NCBI GenBank assembly: GCA_947172415.1
Contig: OX359197.1
Span: forward strand, 5,891,673 to 5,955,672
Length of the DNA: 64,000 bases
From: Chondrosia reniformis
Lineage: Eukaryota > Porifera > Demospongiae > Chondrillida > Chondrillidae
Direction of reading: 5' to 3'
Position 1 is the stretch's first letter, and each line of letters begins with the position of its first letter. Below the pieces are notes generated by a model, which ran no database searches, was not told the origin of the DNA, and saw only the letters and a program-made list of their open reading frames with translations. A program made the position numbers and the translations under genes. Shown piece by piece: positions 24,727 through 37,572 of this stretch.

Positions 24727-27700
24727 ATGCCCCATGGCCCTCATATGACGTGGGCGGAGGCGGCCGAAATAGTGAGTCTCTTACAATTTAATGTTGTTTT
24801 GGTAAAATACGCCGTGTTGTTTGATTTAATAAAGCCTTTTCGAGTTTATTTTGAAGCAAAAATTTGAATAATATGTTGTGATGTACATTTAAGAATCTTG
24901 TAATTGTTTATTGTAGGCTCTATATGCAGCTAACAAGCAGTGGCATTCGGCTGTGGAGATTTTTGATTTAATTGTGGCAAAAAAGGTCAAAGAACCATCG
25001 TAAGTTTTGATTTAAGGCTCCTTCGTTTCTTTTGCGTCAATGGCAGCCATTTTATTTTTAGGTATCGCGCCACTGGCGACATTTCATTGCGCTTCATTTT
25101 CTCTTTCGAATTTCCTTATATCGCTCTAGTGCCTCATTGTTTCTTGTTCCCACTAAGTACCCTTCATGCATAGTATCATCCCTTGTCCAGGCAAGCACGT
25201 GGTAGAACTATTGAGAGCATCAGAACAGCACTTATTTCACAATCAAGAAAGGAAAAGGGGAGATTCCTATGGGATTGCCAATTGCACAAATTTTGTTTAA
25301 AACCAGTTAGTTACTAAATGAATTTACTAATTTCACAAACACACTGAGGTTGCAGCCATTTATGTATTTTAATACCCATAGGGATTAGACTCCAAAGAGC
25401 TGCTTAGGAGGGCAGAAAGTGAGGATATTAGCGATGGAAAACAACCACCAAAGCCTTCTCTCAAATTCAAGTTGCTGGTACCTCCGGAAGTTGTAAAGAC
25501 GGTTCCAAAACCTTCACCTAAAGCTAGTCCAACTCTAGAAACCCAAAAGGATACCTTTTTGCCCCAAAATAGGTACAAAGAGCAACATTCCCATGGAAAT
25601 TTAAGTTTTTTTAATCCAATAGTACCAACCTGTCCAGTAAGTGATCTAATGACTGCTCCCATGACTGTGATTGTATCTTCGGAACAGAAAAGGGATAGGA
25701 CAGCTCCTTTATCACCAACAGATTCGAGAAGACATTGTGTGGCTCTTCCTCCCTGTAAAAGCCTTCGAACACATCAGTACTTCTCTAAGCCTAGACGAAA
25801 GAGATTGAAAATCGCACCCATTGAATTTAATCCAGATTATTTTCCGTCTATAGCATTCCATTATCTATCGAAACCCACTATTACATCTCCAGCAACTAAT
25901 AATTCTTGGGACAACCAGTCGAAGAGAACTTGTCAATCAAATTCAACCTGTAGTGAGCCTCATACAGAATCTGTAAGGAATTGTGCAGATACATCACCGG
26001 GTGATTTCCCTCCAAGTAAAGACAAATGGCTTCCTTTTTCTACCAATGTATTTTTTCACATTCATCAGCAAGCTGGTCAGGTTCAAAAAGCCACTCCAAT
26101 TTTAATTTCTCCGGATGCTATATGGGATTCCTCAGAATCAGAATCTGAACTGGATGAACCAGTCACCCCAGAGATAAAACCCAAACCGAAACCCAAACCT
26201 GTTGCTGTTAAAGTTAAGCAAATACCCAAAGAAGTGGTTTCAAAAAAGTCACAAACAATTAATGAAAAAATCTTGTCAGCTCAAAAGAAAGATTTAAAGT
26301 CTTCAGCTCCATCCACCAAAAAAAGGAAGGTAGCTAAAAAGTTGGTTTCTGTAAAACCAGCCTTGAAAGCCGCAACTGCAAAGCCGTCCTTGAAAAGTAC
26401 ATCAAAGCAATCGCAGACAGCAGTGACCCAGCGAGACATGCAAACCATGCTGGTTCACCAAGACTCTCCCCTTTCCACCTGTAACCTCAGAGTAAGTCTG
26501 CCTGTTTTAGTTTGAAGAGATAAGTGTGCTACATTTTTCCTTATCTGTAGTCCATTCTAACCATCGAGTCTTTTCAGAAGCTGCCACCAGAGCAGCGAAA
26601 GACTGTTGCACAATTTCTTCCTAGTATGGATCAGGAGGGGGATGGGGCAGGAGGTGTGACTGCCAAAAGAACTGCTTTCTCAAATGTCTTCTTTGCAGCT
26701 GCACTTCGAGATTGGCAGAAATGTCTAAAGAATGGTATGTGTTGATAACGTTTTAAACACGTGAAATGATTGTTCTACGTGCTGTCTTTAGGTGAATTCA
26801 CACTGGAGTACAAAGCCAGAGTAAGAGCAGAAGAGAGGAAGAGAATGGTAGAGACAGCTGCTAACGTAGTCCCTAAAACGCCAAGGTAATTGCATTAGAT
26901 AGTCTGCTCTTATTTTGTAAAACTCAGTAAAAATAGCTTATGTATCTATCCTCCCTTAAACAGTCCCATAGTCCAACAGTTAGTCTAACTATGTCTTAAT
27001 GTTGTTAGGTTGATATTTCCACCTGAAGATGCTACCATACCTCGTCTAAAGGAGCCCTCATTCATGAGCAACGAGAATAAGGTACTGCAGTCTGTTAATA
27101 ATGCCCTCATGAAGGTCAAACTTGCCAAAGAGGATGAGGATGCAATGAAGTCTCAAACTGAACTGGAATGTAATGAGATGATGAACGGTAGAGATTCTGA
27201 TACCTCCCTAACCAGTCCTCCCCCACTAAGTGAGACAGAAGGAAAGGCAAAGAGAGTTATGAAGTCACTTTCAAGAAGATCAATTGACATAGAGGCTGCC
27301 AAGCCACGACGAGGTCGTCCAAGGAAACAAGACTTTGAAGATCACCAACCTTGGTTACCAAATGGTATTGTTGCATATAATTCCAACAGTCCATCACCTC
27401 AGCGAGGGAGTTCCCCTAGTGGCAGGGATTCCCCCAGTCCATACTCACAGAGCCCCAAAATCAGGTCAGGTGGCAACCAGTCACCAGCCGCAAGAAACAG
27501 ACTGTTCAAGCCGCTAAGAGGAGATTTACTTTCTCCTGTACCACCTCATATTGCTTATAAAGAAATTCAAATAACTCTAGAGCAGTTTAGTGCCTTGAAC
27601 ACAGGCACAGAAGTAAAGAAGAGAAGATCTCAAAGTGAACCCTTAAAGAGACAGTTGGCCAGACACCTCAAATTCAAGAGTATTCCAGTATATCACGATC

Positions 27701-27903
27701 ACTTTGCTATTCTCAATCTAAGCCACCATCCAAGCGAATTTAAAACTGAAGTGGAAAGCAAGCCTATAGTGCCCAATTCTGAATCTGAAGTGGGTATTTG
27801 TCAATGTAAAGCAGATGTTTTACTGCAGTGTTCAAAATGTAACAGTTTTTACCACAAAGATTGTAGTGTCAGGTGTTTATTGTGCAGTAATTCATTACTA
27901 TGA
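24727..27903 (+). CDS. ASXL: Additional sex combs-like (ASXL) Polycomb/BAP1 cofactor
   Basis: Exons 24727-24771, 24917-24999, 25191-25305, 25382-26491, 26551-26734, 26792-26885 and 27009-27903 give 841 residues. ASXL proteins activate the BAP1 deubiquitinase toward H2A-ubiquitin. All three hallmark parts are present: an N-terminal HARE-HTH (TWAEAAEIALYAANKQW ... EIFDLIVAKK, residues 7-80); a DEUBAD from about 452 (KLPPEQRKTVAQFLPSMD, then DWQKCLKNGEFTLEYKARV); and a C-terminal PHD with C4HC3 spacing (CQC, CSKC, H, C, CLLC, about 806-838). Long basic and Ser/Pro-rich linkers include an RGRPRK AT-hook-like motif. The start is the only ATG giving the TWAEAA context. Confidence 0.9.
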
Positions 27904-28930
27904 CAACTGCATCACCACGTTTTTTAATGTATACTTGTATAGTAAAGGCTTATAACACGTTGTATATTAGGCATGTACATAATCCTATAGAGTATTATAT
28001 AAAAATTAAATTGTTCTATTTTATTACTTTTATTTTATGAGTGTAATTATGAGTGTTCATTTTTGATATTTGAAAATTTCATATGCAACCAGTCATCGCA
28101 GACTACAAGACTGCTACTACGTGCAGATTTAATTTTCCCTGCATGAGGCAGTTGCCAAAGAAATGCAAAAGATTTTTGATTCCTTATTATATTTGTGATT
28201 CTGTAGTTCAGTTATTTATTGTACAACTATATATTTCAATGTAGGTTAGACTACATACGTATATTATATAGTTTGGTAGAGATAGTTCACTATATAGTCA
28301 CTACTGTAGGGCCTAACAATTACAAAGTAAAACTACAGTTGTTTACAGCATCTGCAGAAACAAAGAAATACAGAATACAATTAGGTAACATCCACATGAC
28401 ATAATAACAAGTGTGCGTACATACAACATACATACGTACACACAGTGTTACATTTACAAGAAAAATCTCCCAAAAGAACCAATAAGATATAATATTACAG
28501 AAACTGCATTGGACTGCATACATATACCAGTATTACTGACATTAGCAGAAATCAAATGATTCTGATAAACATAAGACAGGAGTCACTTGGGTTTTGAATA
28601 CTTACATGATTTAATGCCTATTATTTAGTAATGAAGCAATTGCCTCCTTTTTTGTTGTTGCTGAACTGACTATTGAATTAAGTATATGTTTATGTATTAT
28701 TGTATTACTAAGACATATGTTTGTTTGTTTGTTATTGTTGTTATGTGCCTCATAGGGCAGTTTGGCCCTAGTGCTGGTGAGCATGTGGCAAATTAATAAT
28801 AATAATAATAATATACATTTGTATATTCATATGTACACTATAATTCTAAAGCTACACACAAGTCAACCTTATGCAAATGAACACACTACAAAGCCCTGAA
28901 CTTGGTCTTGGTCTTAGATACAGCTATCAA
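27904..28930. other. Intergenic region between convergent 3' ends
   Basis: 3' flanks of ASXL (+) and the second FERM gene (-). AATTAAA-like signals lie near 28000. A possible extra terminal exon of the FERM gene (minus, around 28925, phase-compatible) is conceivable but not supported by similarity. Otherwise only TAA/ATA microsatellites. Confidence 0.5.
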
Positions 28931-31900
28931 TCAGACCATGCTGAGCACACATATGCACACACAAACCTCTTCAGGTTGGACTTTGTTGTATTCCCTCCTT
29001 AGGAATTCCCTTACTGCTTGTGCCTCCATTTCATTGTGGTCAGTTTTACCTCGTGCTGTCTCCTCCATATTGTATTGGGACACTTCTTGGAGCAGTTCTG
29101 CCAGCTTGTCCATCTCTGGTTGGACGTCCTCAGAATCCTAAGTTATGGTGCAGGGTATGGCAAGTCATGTGACATCAAAGTGGTGCTTATGTATCAAGTC
29201 ACATGACATCAAAGGGTAGCCCACCTCATGGTATTGGTACTGTTTTATAGGTGGTTGCTGGTTTGAGGAATCCACTTCCTCCTGTGGTGGATCCATATCC
29301 TCGTCAGCTAGTGGTGGTGGTGGGCGTGGTGGAGGGCTGGACACTCTGGAATTAAGAGATAACATATAATATATAATATCTACTCTTCCAATGGATAGTC
29401 CTCACGTACTTCACAGCCAGTGCTGCGGCAGCCTCACTGCTGCTGTTGGTTCGCTGAGGAGGAGGAGGACCGGCTGTCTTCTTTGAGGTCACAGTGATGG
29501 TTGTGGCACCTAGCCTCTTGGGCTCATCATCTTCATCTAAAATGGAAAAGTCTAGATCTGTCCCACCACCAGGAGTGGCCTGGACTTGACTGGACTCCAT
29601 AGATTGCACAAATAGCTCAGAAATAGGCACCGTGGTCTTTACTTTATCGGGTGAGATTACCTCTATAAAGGTTGGGTGGAAGCTTGTGTTAGCTAAAAGC
29701 TTTGATTAGGAAAGTTGAGTGTGGGGTTGACATTAAACATTCCTAATAGTTTAGTTAACATGTAAAGTTGCCCATATCCCTCTATAAGGGTTAAAAGGAT
29801 CATGAATAATATCCCTGAATGATCCTATTAACTCTAAAAGTTGGATTTCTGTATGACATAACTTGATCTGTACACTTCTATATCATCTTGCTATACGTAC
29901 AATACTGTTACTAAACAGAGCTACCTAACAGTTACTTGAACACACAAAAGAGGTTTTGGGTCTAGTGAATGTCATGGATCACACAACTCACCAGGAGGTG
30001 GAGGAGGTGGCGAGGTCGGTGGAGATGCTGACTTTTGCTTCTTCTGAATTTTAGCATACTGTGATCCTGATTTAGGTTTAGGGGCTACGGCTGGTGGACT
30101 CTTGGATTCCCTGGATCCTCTCCGAGTATTCAGGACTGCATAGGGGGTGGGGTCTTGGGGAGGAGAAGCTACTGGCTCAAGGCTACGACTTCTAGATCTC
30201 TGAGACAATCGATGAGCTGAAAGAGAAACTGTAATATTCTAAAAAATTTTAAATGAACACTAAAGCAAATACATGTAATTCTCATTCTCAATTGAATTTA
30301 GAGACAGTAAAACTACATGTGTATAGTTCATATAGTTTATAGACTTGCAGTTCCTTCCTGCATGCTCAGATGGTAACTAAATTCACTCAGAGATGTACGT
30401 ATCATTATAAAACAAATACGTACGTAGGTAGGTAGGTGGTCTTAACATACAGGTTTCACTGTAGTAATTGTCAGCATTGACTTAACAAGACTACCTGGTA
30501 CCACTCAATGTACATTACATTACAATACAGCATGACAGCTGATAATGTAATCACATACTTTCAGTAATCATGGTAGGTTGGGCTCCAGGTGGGAGTGGTT
30601 TCCCAGTGGGCGTGGTGGGCGTGGTTGGCGAGGTTAGATTGGGGGATGGTTCAAAGGCTGATCCTCCAAACTCCTGGTGATGAGAAGATGTCCGCTGAAG
30701 AGTGCTAGTGGGAGTGGTACTTGCACTTTGACCTCTCTGGCGTCCCAGCTGCTTAGAGCGTCCCAGACTAGCAACTGAATACGACTGTTCTCCCTCTTTC
30801 TTACCTAAAGAAGAGGTACAACAACAGAAATGTAATACCCATTACTTGGGGGCACCATCAAGGCTGATTGGACTACGTGTGTATATGCACAAATGTAGTA
30901 CACAAACTTTGTGTACTGGTTATAGAGTTAGGTTTCAACAGGCCTTGTAAACAGCTACATGTTCGTACATCCAAACACTTCTTTCTTCCACCTAATTGTT
31001 TGATATACGTACATACACAACAGCTTCCTGTTCTGTACACACGTACATCCTCATACATACACAACAGCTTCCTGTTCTGTACACACGTACATCCTCATAC
31101 ATACACAACAGCTTCCTGTTCTGTACACACGTACATCCTCATACATACACAACAGCTTCCTGTTCTGTACACACGTACATCCTCATACATACACAACAGC
31201 TTCCTGTTCTGTACACACGTACATCCTCATCAAGCAATGGAGCAAATACAATTCACATAGGATTGAGCGAGGCTATCCAATACACATAAGAATATGGTCT
31301 TTGCCCCCATTAAGTCTCAAAGGATCACATGTACATACGTGGTATTGTGAGGCTTTGAGGGATTGCTCCAGGATTCTGATTACAAAACAGCCAGATATGT
31401 ACGTATGTGTGCATCAACGAATGGTCTCACTCTAGATATACAGTCAGCCTACATATTTAAGATACACTTGTACATATGAAGATTTAGCTTTACTCCTCAG
31501 TGTAGCTAGCTTGATGTTAACTACACTGCTGTTGCCAGGCAACCAAACACAATTGACCACTTGATTAAGCTACAAGGAATACCTACCAATATGGTATTTG
31601 ATAATTTGTTTCTCTGCTCTGTCAAAGGGACTCTCCATGCCCTTCAAGAGGAATCTAATAATGACCTGACCGGGCCTGTAATTTCTTTCAGCAATAGCTC
31701 TTGCGCTAAGGGGATGAGGCTTCAGGAACCACTGCTCATCACCCGGGAACCAGTTCCTTTTCATACAGTCGTAGCAGTGCACCTCACGAGCTGGGGAAGA
31801 CATTATCAATAATCAACAATAAAGTAGGCATCTTTGAGATGGTCCATCTTTAATCTTTTGAGTGACTGAAGGAGATACCAAGGGTCGAAACGTCCAATTA

Positions 31901-34900
31901 TCAATAAATAAATTGAGTCTCTGGATGCTCAAAAGACTAAAGATGAACCATTTATTATCTAAAGGAAAGGATGGCAGAGCAAGGCCTGTATATGTGTGTA
32001 CCTCTGTTGTAGCGTCCACTCCAGGTTCTGTTGAAGTGAGGCTCAGTTTTTCGCTTGTCAGCTCTAATCATTTGATCCAAGGTTCTGCCACTGAAGCCAT
32101 ATCTGTTGCGCACAAATGGCAAAGGGATCCTTGGACGCGGTGGAGGATCTCGCAATCTATTAACAGAATTGTAAAGATGTGAATACGTACATAAAATATA
32201 GTAATCATATTATATATAACACAGCCGTTGCATGGTGTTTGTGCACTTGACTACCATTTCAATATGCTATGGACTCCACTGAATTGTATAAAGCTTAAAT
32301 GTATATTCATCTTATATACATAAACTTTTCAGAAATCAATATACGTATTCTGTATTCACAAAAGAACTTGAGCTAATTACATGTAATTTTCACCAGTCAG
32401 AGGGGTTATGCAATTGACTGCAAAGTATAACACATAACTAGACATTAAAAGTACAAATATATTTACATACCCACATAAGTGTACATATGTCTACTGACCT
32501 GAAAAAGGTGTGCTGATCGATGCACGCCCTCCACAGCCTCTTGGCAGCTCGGTGATCTGCGCAACTGTAGTCAATAATCCTCAATTGGCTCTTCTTGCCT
32601 GCAGCCTCGGGGGGAATGTGACGCACTCTGAACCTTGACCTCTTGTAGGAGATCTTGGCAATGTCTGGCCAGGCATAGTTGTCGGCAACGTTTGTGTGAT
32701 TCCACATTTGAATGCCTCCAGCATTGACCCCGAGGATCATGGTTGTGTTGTTGGCATCCTAAGGAACCAGATGACACTAGTGGACATACTACTAGAATAT
32801 ACGTAACTGACAGGTGAAGGAACAAGGGAGGAGAATTATACACTCCTGGATCACTGAAAAATGTACGCACACACACAACTACTTTGTAAGCATAATTAAA
32901 TGTTCACTTAACTCACCATTACTGCAAAAAGATGTGATCCATAGCGATGCAGCTTCTTTGCAATTGACAAAAATTGAAATTCAGCCCTTTCAGGTGTAAG
33001 GCCTGACTTTTCTTTGTGTTGCTCTACTATGGCCATTTCCAAGTCAACAGGCTGGATAACAGAGGAGTCAAGTATTAGATTGTCCACTTAACCCTCCCTC
33101 ATGTTTCTACCTTTCAAGGTAACATGTACTAGTCACTCAATACCATATTTCAAATACCTTTAAACCAATTTATTAACACAACTACAAGTCTGGTTAACCA
33201 CAAATTTATGGTCCTATTTCATTAAAAACAAAATTAACAGATGAAAGTTCGTGAACCAACATCAAAATATCCAGATCTACATATATATGTATATCTATTT
33301 GTGACGCAGCCTATATTGCAGCAATACATACATTTGTATACAAAGTTTTCAACAGAGCCATCACTTTAGGTGTGGAATGCCAACAAGAAAGATAACCCTG
33401 GCGATACCATTCCTCAATGAGACTACAGTAGGCACACTCTCCAGTTACAGGACATCCTATTAACCCAACAGCCACTATATCATGTAACCGAAATTTGGCG
33501 CCTCTTTATGGTGTAAACAGTACCATTTGATTCAGGTAAAACTTGGAATGAATAATTAACACACCATTTTTCTTACATGCTATATTCGTATCTACGTACT
33601 TTAGAGTAAAGGCCTATAGGAAACTAAACCTAGTGAGAACTTAGGATAAGGATAGAGTTTTCTCCTTCTACTTCTCTTCTCCACTTTGACAAAACTTGGC
33701 ATACAGCCAAGGATTCACAGAAGATCAAGATAAAGAAAAAGACAAAGACTCCCAGGATCACTGATGCTGTCTGACCCAGTGGAGAAGAAGATGAAAGAAG
33801 GGAAAAGAAGGAAGAAAAGACTCCTGTATCTTCATCTAAAGCTCTCTTTAGGTTTAGTTCCTCTTAGGCTCTTTTTACAGAATAGGCATATAGCATGTAG
33901 GAAAATGGTATCTTAGATTTTTCATTCCTCTTGGCATAGAATAACATTATATAAACATTTTAAGAAAAATCGCTCTGGTACCAGCAGGTTTGGATAATAC
34001 TATCTAATTTTACTGCTCAAAACAGTATACGTAGCTAAACAATTGTAGTTATATATTAAGTTCCTTTTATCAAAATAGATCTATATATATGTATATGTAT
34101 TGGACACTCAGAGTTTCTTTTTTAGAAAATATTACAAGTGGGATACATATAGCAAATAGTGAGGGGGAAATATAGTTCAAAGATTTTTTGCTATTAAAAA
34201 CTGGCAATTCAAATTTCTTCAGGAAAGGGCTAAATATTTCAAGGAAGTCCAGACACTTAAAGATATGTTTCTACTAAGCTATACACATACTAGGTTTTCA
34301 TTGGTCTCGTAAAGGAACTTTGTAAATTCTTCAGTGTATCCTGGCTTGTGTTCCAAAGGATCATAGTCACCGGCTGAGGACTGTATCAGGAGGGCCATCA
34401 GTTCCAGGTTCACCTCTTTGTTGGGGATAATGCGCCTCTCTCTAATGTCCTGGCACACTTGGAGACAGTAGTAGTACCTGTATGGTGGATACTGTATGTA
34501 ACAGGCTATTCCAGTGGGTAAGTGGGCGTGGCAAAGGGCGTGGCATATTCCCATTAATATACCTTGTCAGTTCTTCCTTCAAGTGGGTGGGGTCACGCAC
34601 ATAGTACTTGACACCAAAGCTGACATTCCATGTTGCCCACTTCCCTTCCGGGCCTATTTGCAGAATAAATAAACAATTGACACATATCTTGATAATTGAT
34701 AAAATTCCACTAGCAGATTGTGAAAATTGGATTAAAAAACTGATAACCAAGATACAATAAGGTTAATTATATTTATCCCAAACAAAGCTATACTAAACAC
34801 AGGCTAACCTCAAGTCATTAGTGGCTTCACTAGACTCATGCAGTAAAACAACTGCTACAGTATTATGTACCAGACAATATGCTCAGTGAGTTAATCACTT

Positions 34901-37572
34901 CACATTCATACACATAATTACTAAACAAACTACAGATTAAATATGGAAAAGTTGAAAATCATGTTCCATTATGTGAATGACTATGGTTATTCCATTAATA
35001 TACAGGAATAATAATTCTGAGGAAAGTTACAATTTCAGAGTTACTCCTTGTCAACATATACACATATGCATACATGCCCTAATGTAATGTTACAATACAA
35101 GTGTAACAATTGGAAATAGAAATAGAAGATTAAGTACAGTGTGGTTGGTGAAACTGATTATTCAAACATGTCTTCAATAGTTAGCCCTTTCAGAATTAAG
35201 TTGATGCAATAGAGGTCAAGGAAGTGATTCGGTAATCTTCGTATATCAGTTCCAAACTGCTTCACCCTTAATACATTGGGCCATACCTTACTCTAGCAAG
35301 TAATCTTGTACACTTCCCAATTTTTGCATGATTATATATATATAAGAACACTGCATACACTGTAAGATATTGGTACAATAATAAAGACTAATCTTCTGTA
35401 TTAAATAGGAACTGGTTTCTGTCATTGACTGTCAAGCTGCCAGCAGCTCATAAGGAACCATTATAGGATGTGTGTGCTGTTGATGAGTGTGATCTACATT
35501 GATTATTGTAGAGACTTGTATTCACACAAGAAAGTCACCATTGCTTGCCATCACGTGTGGGTGGCTTGTGTAGAAATACATTTTATCAATACACTGGTAA
35601 TAATGCTTGTAATGTAATGTGGAATGGTACATTTTCAAGGATGCAAATTTTCACGGAAACATCAACAGATGCTCCAGAAGAATTTTTGTGGTTTTATTTC
35701 CGAAACATCACAACCAACGAGAAAGAAGGTATGGCTGTTGAAGAATCTGCAGTATTTAAATTTTTGTGTCTTTATTTTCACATGATTCAGAAAAAAACAC
35801 GAAATTTTACACCTTGTGATGTGATGCAGAGTTCATATAAAGCCTATACCACTACTTTACATATATCCTATTTGTAAATGTTTGGGAAGCTTAAATAACT
35901 AAAGTCTCCTTTCTTTTACCATTAAAATATTGAGGATACTTAACGGTTAATGCCCAATATTATGACTAAAGGAGGTATATACAAGTTTAATAAAAGGGAT
36001 TAATTCAAGTACCAGGAGGTGGCAACCTCAGGAACTTTTAACTCAAATTACTTGTAGTTGAAAATGTAAGAAGGTGTTGAGAATGTATTATTCTTACAAG
36101 ATTAACATTAATTTTGTGTTTACAGGTTCAGTTTCACAAGTGTACAACAAATAAGTACATGTATAATAAGATTGCATGGAACAGCTGCAATGCTACATAA
36201 ATAGCACTAACCTTCATACGTTGACTCTTCAAGCTGCTTCTTTAATTGTTTGTCATGATCAATAAATATCTTTAGTAAAATAAATAAAGTGTTAAATGTA
36301 ATTTGAAACTAAAAAGCTATAACTTTGTATGTACGTACATATACGTACGTATGCAAGTACAAATGTATGACTATTGTTCTATTTAAGTATTAACTTAAAG
36401 AAATTAATTTAGCTTCTGTAGTCATGACTACATAATGATTAAATGATTTATGAAAGATGAATAAAGATATAATGAAATTGGTGATTACCCTGTGGTTGCT
36501 GTCTTTGAAATAGAGAGAAAAATAATCCTTTTCTTCAATGTCAAGCTGTTTCAAAACATCGTCAACCAAGGCCTGTCCAGTAATCTTGCTCTGCAGGAAA
36601 GAAAGAAGTTAAGTAACTACTGTTCAATATTATGTATTCTATAAACATACATGGCATCAAGTCATTAATATACCAATTTATCTTTGAGATGGTTCATTTT
36701 TTTGAAGAAGACCCCAGGGTCAAAATGCCAAAAAGAATAAACTGTGTCTCTAGATGCTCAAAAAGACTAAAAGATGAACCATCTCAAAGATAAGATTGGC
36801 ACAGTTAAGCTATCATCTAATAGCAATGTATGCCATATAAAGATGTATACATATCTGGAAGGAGAAATGTATTGAACAACTTATAAGGATGTAAAAGATG
36901 AGCTATTTTGATTAATTGAATCGTTTATTGAGTCTAGTTGATTTGCCAAAAAACAACCATGACAGAAATAATATCTGAAGTCATTTGGTAATCATGTGAT
37001 CATTAAACTGTTTGGGTTTCATGAATTAGCAACAAGACATTGAAAGAGGAATTCAAACATTTTAGAAGAAGCCAATTGAGATTGATGACTTTCATTTTGT
37101 CAATGTATGCACGATTTCAAAATATCCCCTCGTTGTACTCAGCCGTTACCTAGGCCCTCGCAGCGCAGACACCCATGCACCGAACCCTAGGCTACAAAAT
37201 ACATACGCCTCATCCTCCATTGTTCGGGGATACAGTTTTATATACTATTCTCCTACTGATCTCGACGTAACATAACAAAAGGTGTATTGGTGGCGATCTC
37301 CAACATCTCCTAGGCAACTCTTATACGGTTTCACGGGTGACCCATTTTTACACGAAAACAATAAAGTGTTCCTACTTTGGTCCTCCATTTTGAATGCGAA
37401 ACTGTATTATTACCATGTCGCCTTACAGTCTGTAACTACCATCGATACATCCTAGTTTTACGGTTGCACAACTTACGCTAAAGTTGCTCCGGTATTCTTT
37501 GCCATCCAACAAGTGTACCACAGCTTGTATTTCCCCTCTCTTTGGTCGCTGTAGAGCTTGCCCAGAACTCAT
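28931..37572 (-). CDS. Band 4.1-like FERM domain protein (FERM-FA), paralogue 2, long C-terminal tail
   Basis: Exons (minus) 37572-37477, 36590-36489, 36269-36212, 34653-34563, 34477-34291, 33051-32917, 32758-32499, 32156-32002, 31790-31587, 30804-30559, 30216-29992, 29662-29410, 29345-29225 and 29137-28931 give 779 residues. F1 begins AVVHLLDGKEYRSNF, F2 has VSFGVKYYV and YYYCLQVCQDIRERR, F3 ends ACIDQHTFFRL, and the FERM-adjacent segment RYGFSGRTLDQM follows. The tail is Ser/Pro-rich (SPPTSPPPPPPG, TTPTTPTGKPLPP) and ends with an acidic helical stretch (DKLAELLQEVSQY). Exon phases match paralogue 1 through the FERM region. The last exon is read to an in-frame stop; a GTTTGT donor at 28966 means the true end may differ. 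Introns host three hammerhead-type repeat copies. Exact subfamily not determined. Confidence 0.83.
31008..31230. repeat. 44-bp minisatellite x 5
   Basis: Units of 44 bp containing CAACAGCTTCCTGTTCTGTA repeat exactly at 31021, 31065, 31109, 31153 and 31197 in a FERM2 intron. The open frames across it are by-products of the repetition. Confidence 0.95.
31823..31968 (+). mobile_element. Family B element with hammerhead-like fold
   Basis: The element fills most of the 211-bp intron between FERM2 exons 9 and 8. CTTTTGAG (31854-31861 region) pairs with CTCAAAAG (from 31928), extended by a longer imperfect helix. Inside are a diverged CTGAAGGA in place of CTGATGA, GAAAC at 31887-31891, a CAATT/AATTG helix, and a GTC triplet ending at 31919. 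The fold is right but the first box is mutated. Confidence 0.6.
33557..33922. mobile_element. Family A element, full foldback form
   Basis: Two long inverted arms: left ACACCATTTTTCTTACATGC and right GCATGTAGGAAAATGGTATC, each continuing inward through CTAAACCTAG...CTTCTCCACT type sequence. The centre holds CCAGGATCACTGATG joined directly to CTGTCTGACCCAG, so the hammerhead hairpin and GAAAC box are deleted while the pairing arms remain. In a FERM2 intron. Confidence 0.7.
36678..36793 (+). mobile_element. Family B foldback element
   Basis: Perfect 20-bp terminal inverted repeats, TTATCTTTGAGATGGTTCAT and its complement. The interior has GAAGAAGACCCCAGGGTCAAAA, a decayed CTGATGA-hairpin-GAAAC, and GTGTCTCTAGATGCTCAAAA, matching the cleavage-side arm of the 31823 copy. 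In FERM2 intron 1. Confidence 0.75.

Noticed and set aside
24585..24791. Longer 5' frame before ASXL
   Set aside because: It is in a different frame from the HARE domain exon and has no similarity.
30868..31289. Overlapping ORFs rich in THVHPH-type repeats
   Set aside because: Produced by the 44-bp minisatellite in an intron; the unit is not a multiple of three.
35545..35877. 110-codon ORF in a large FERM2 intron
   Set aside because: No recognised family, no splice sites, AT-driven frame.
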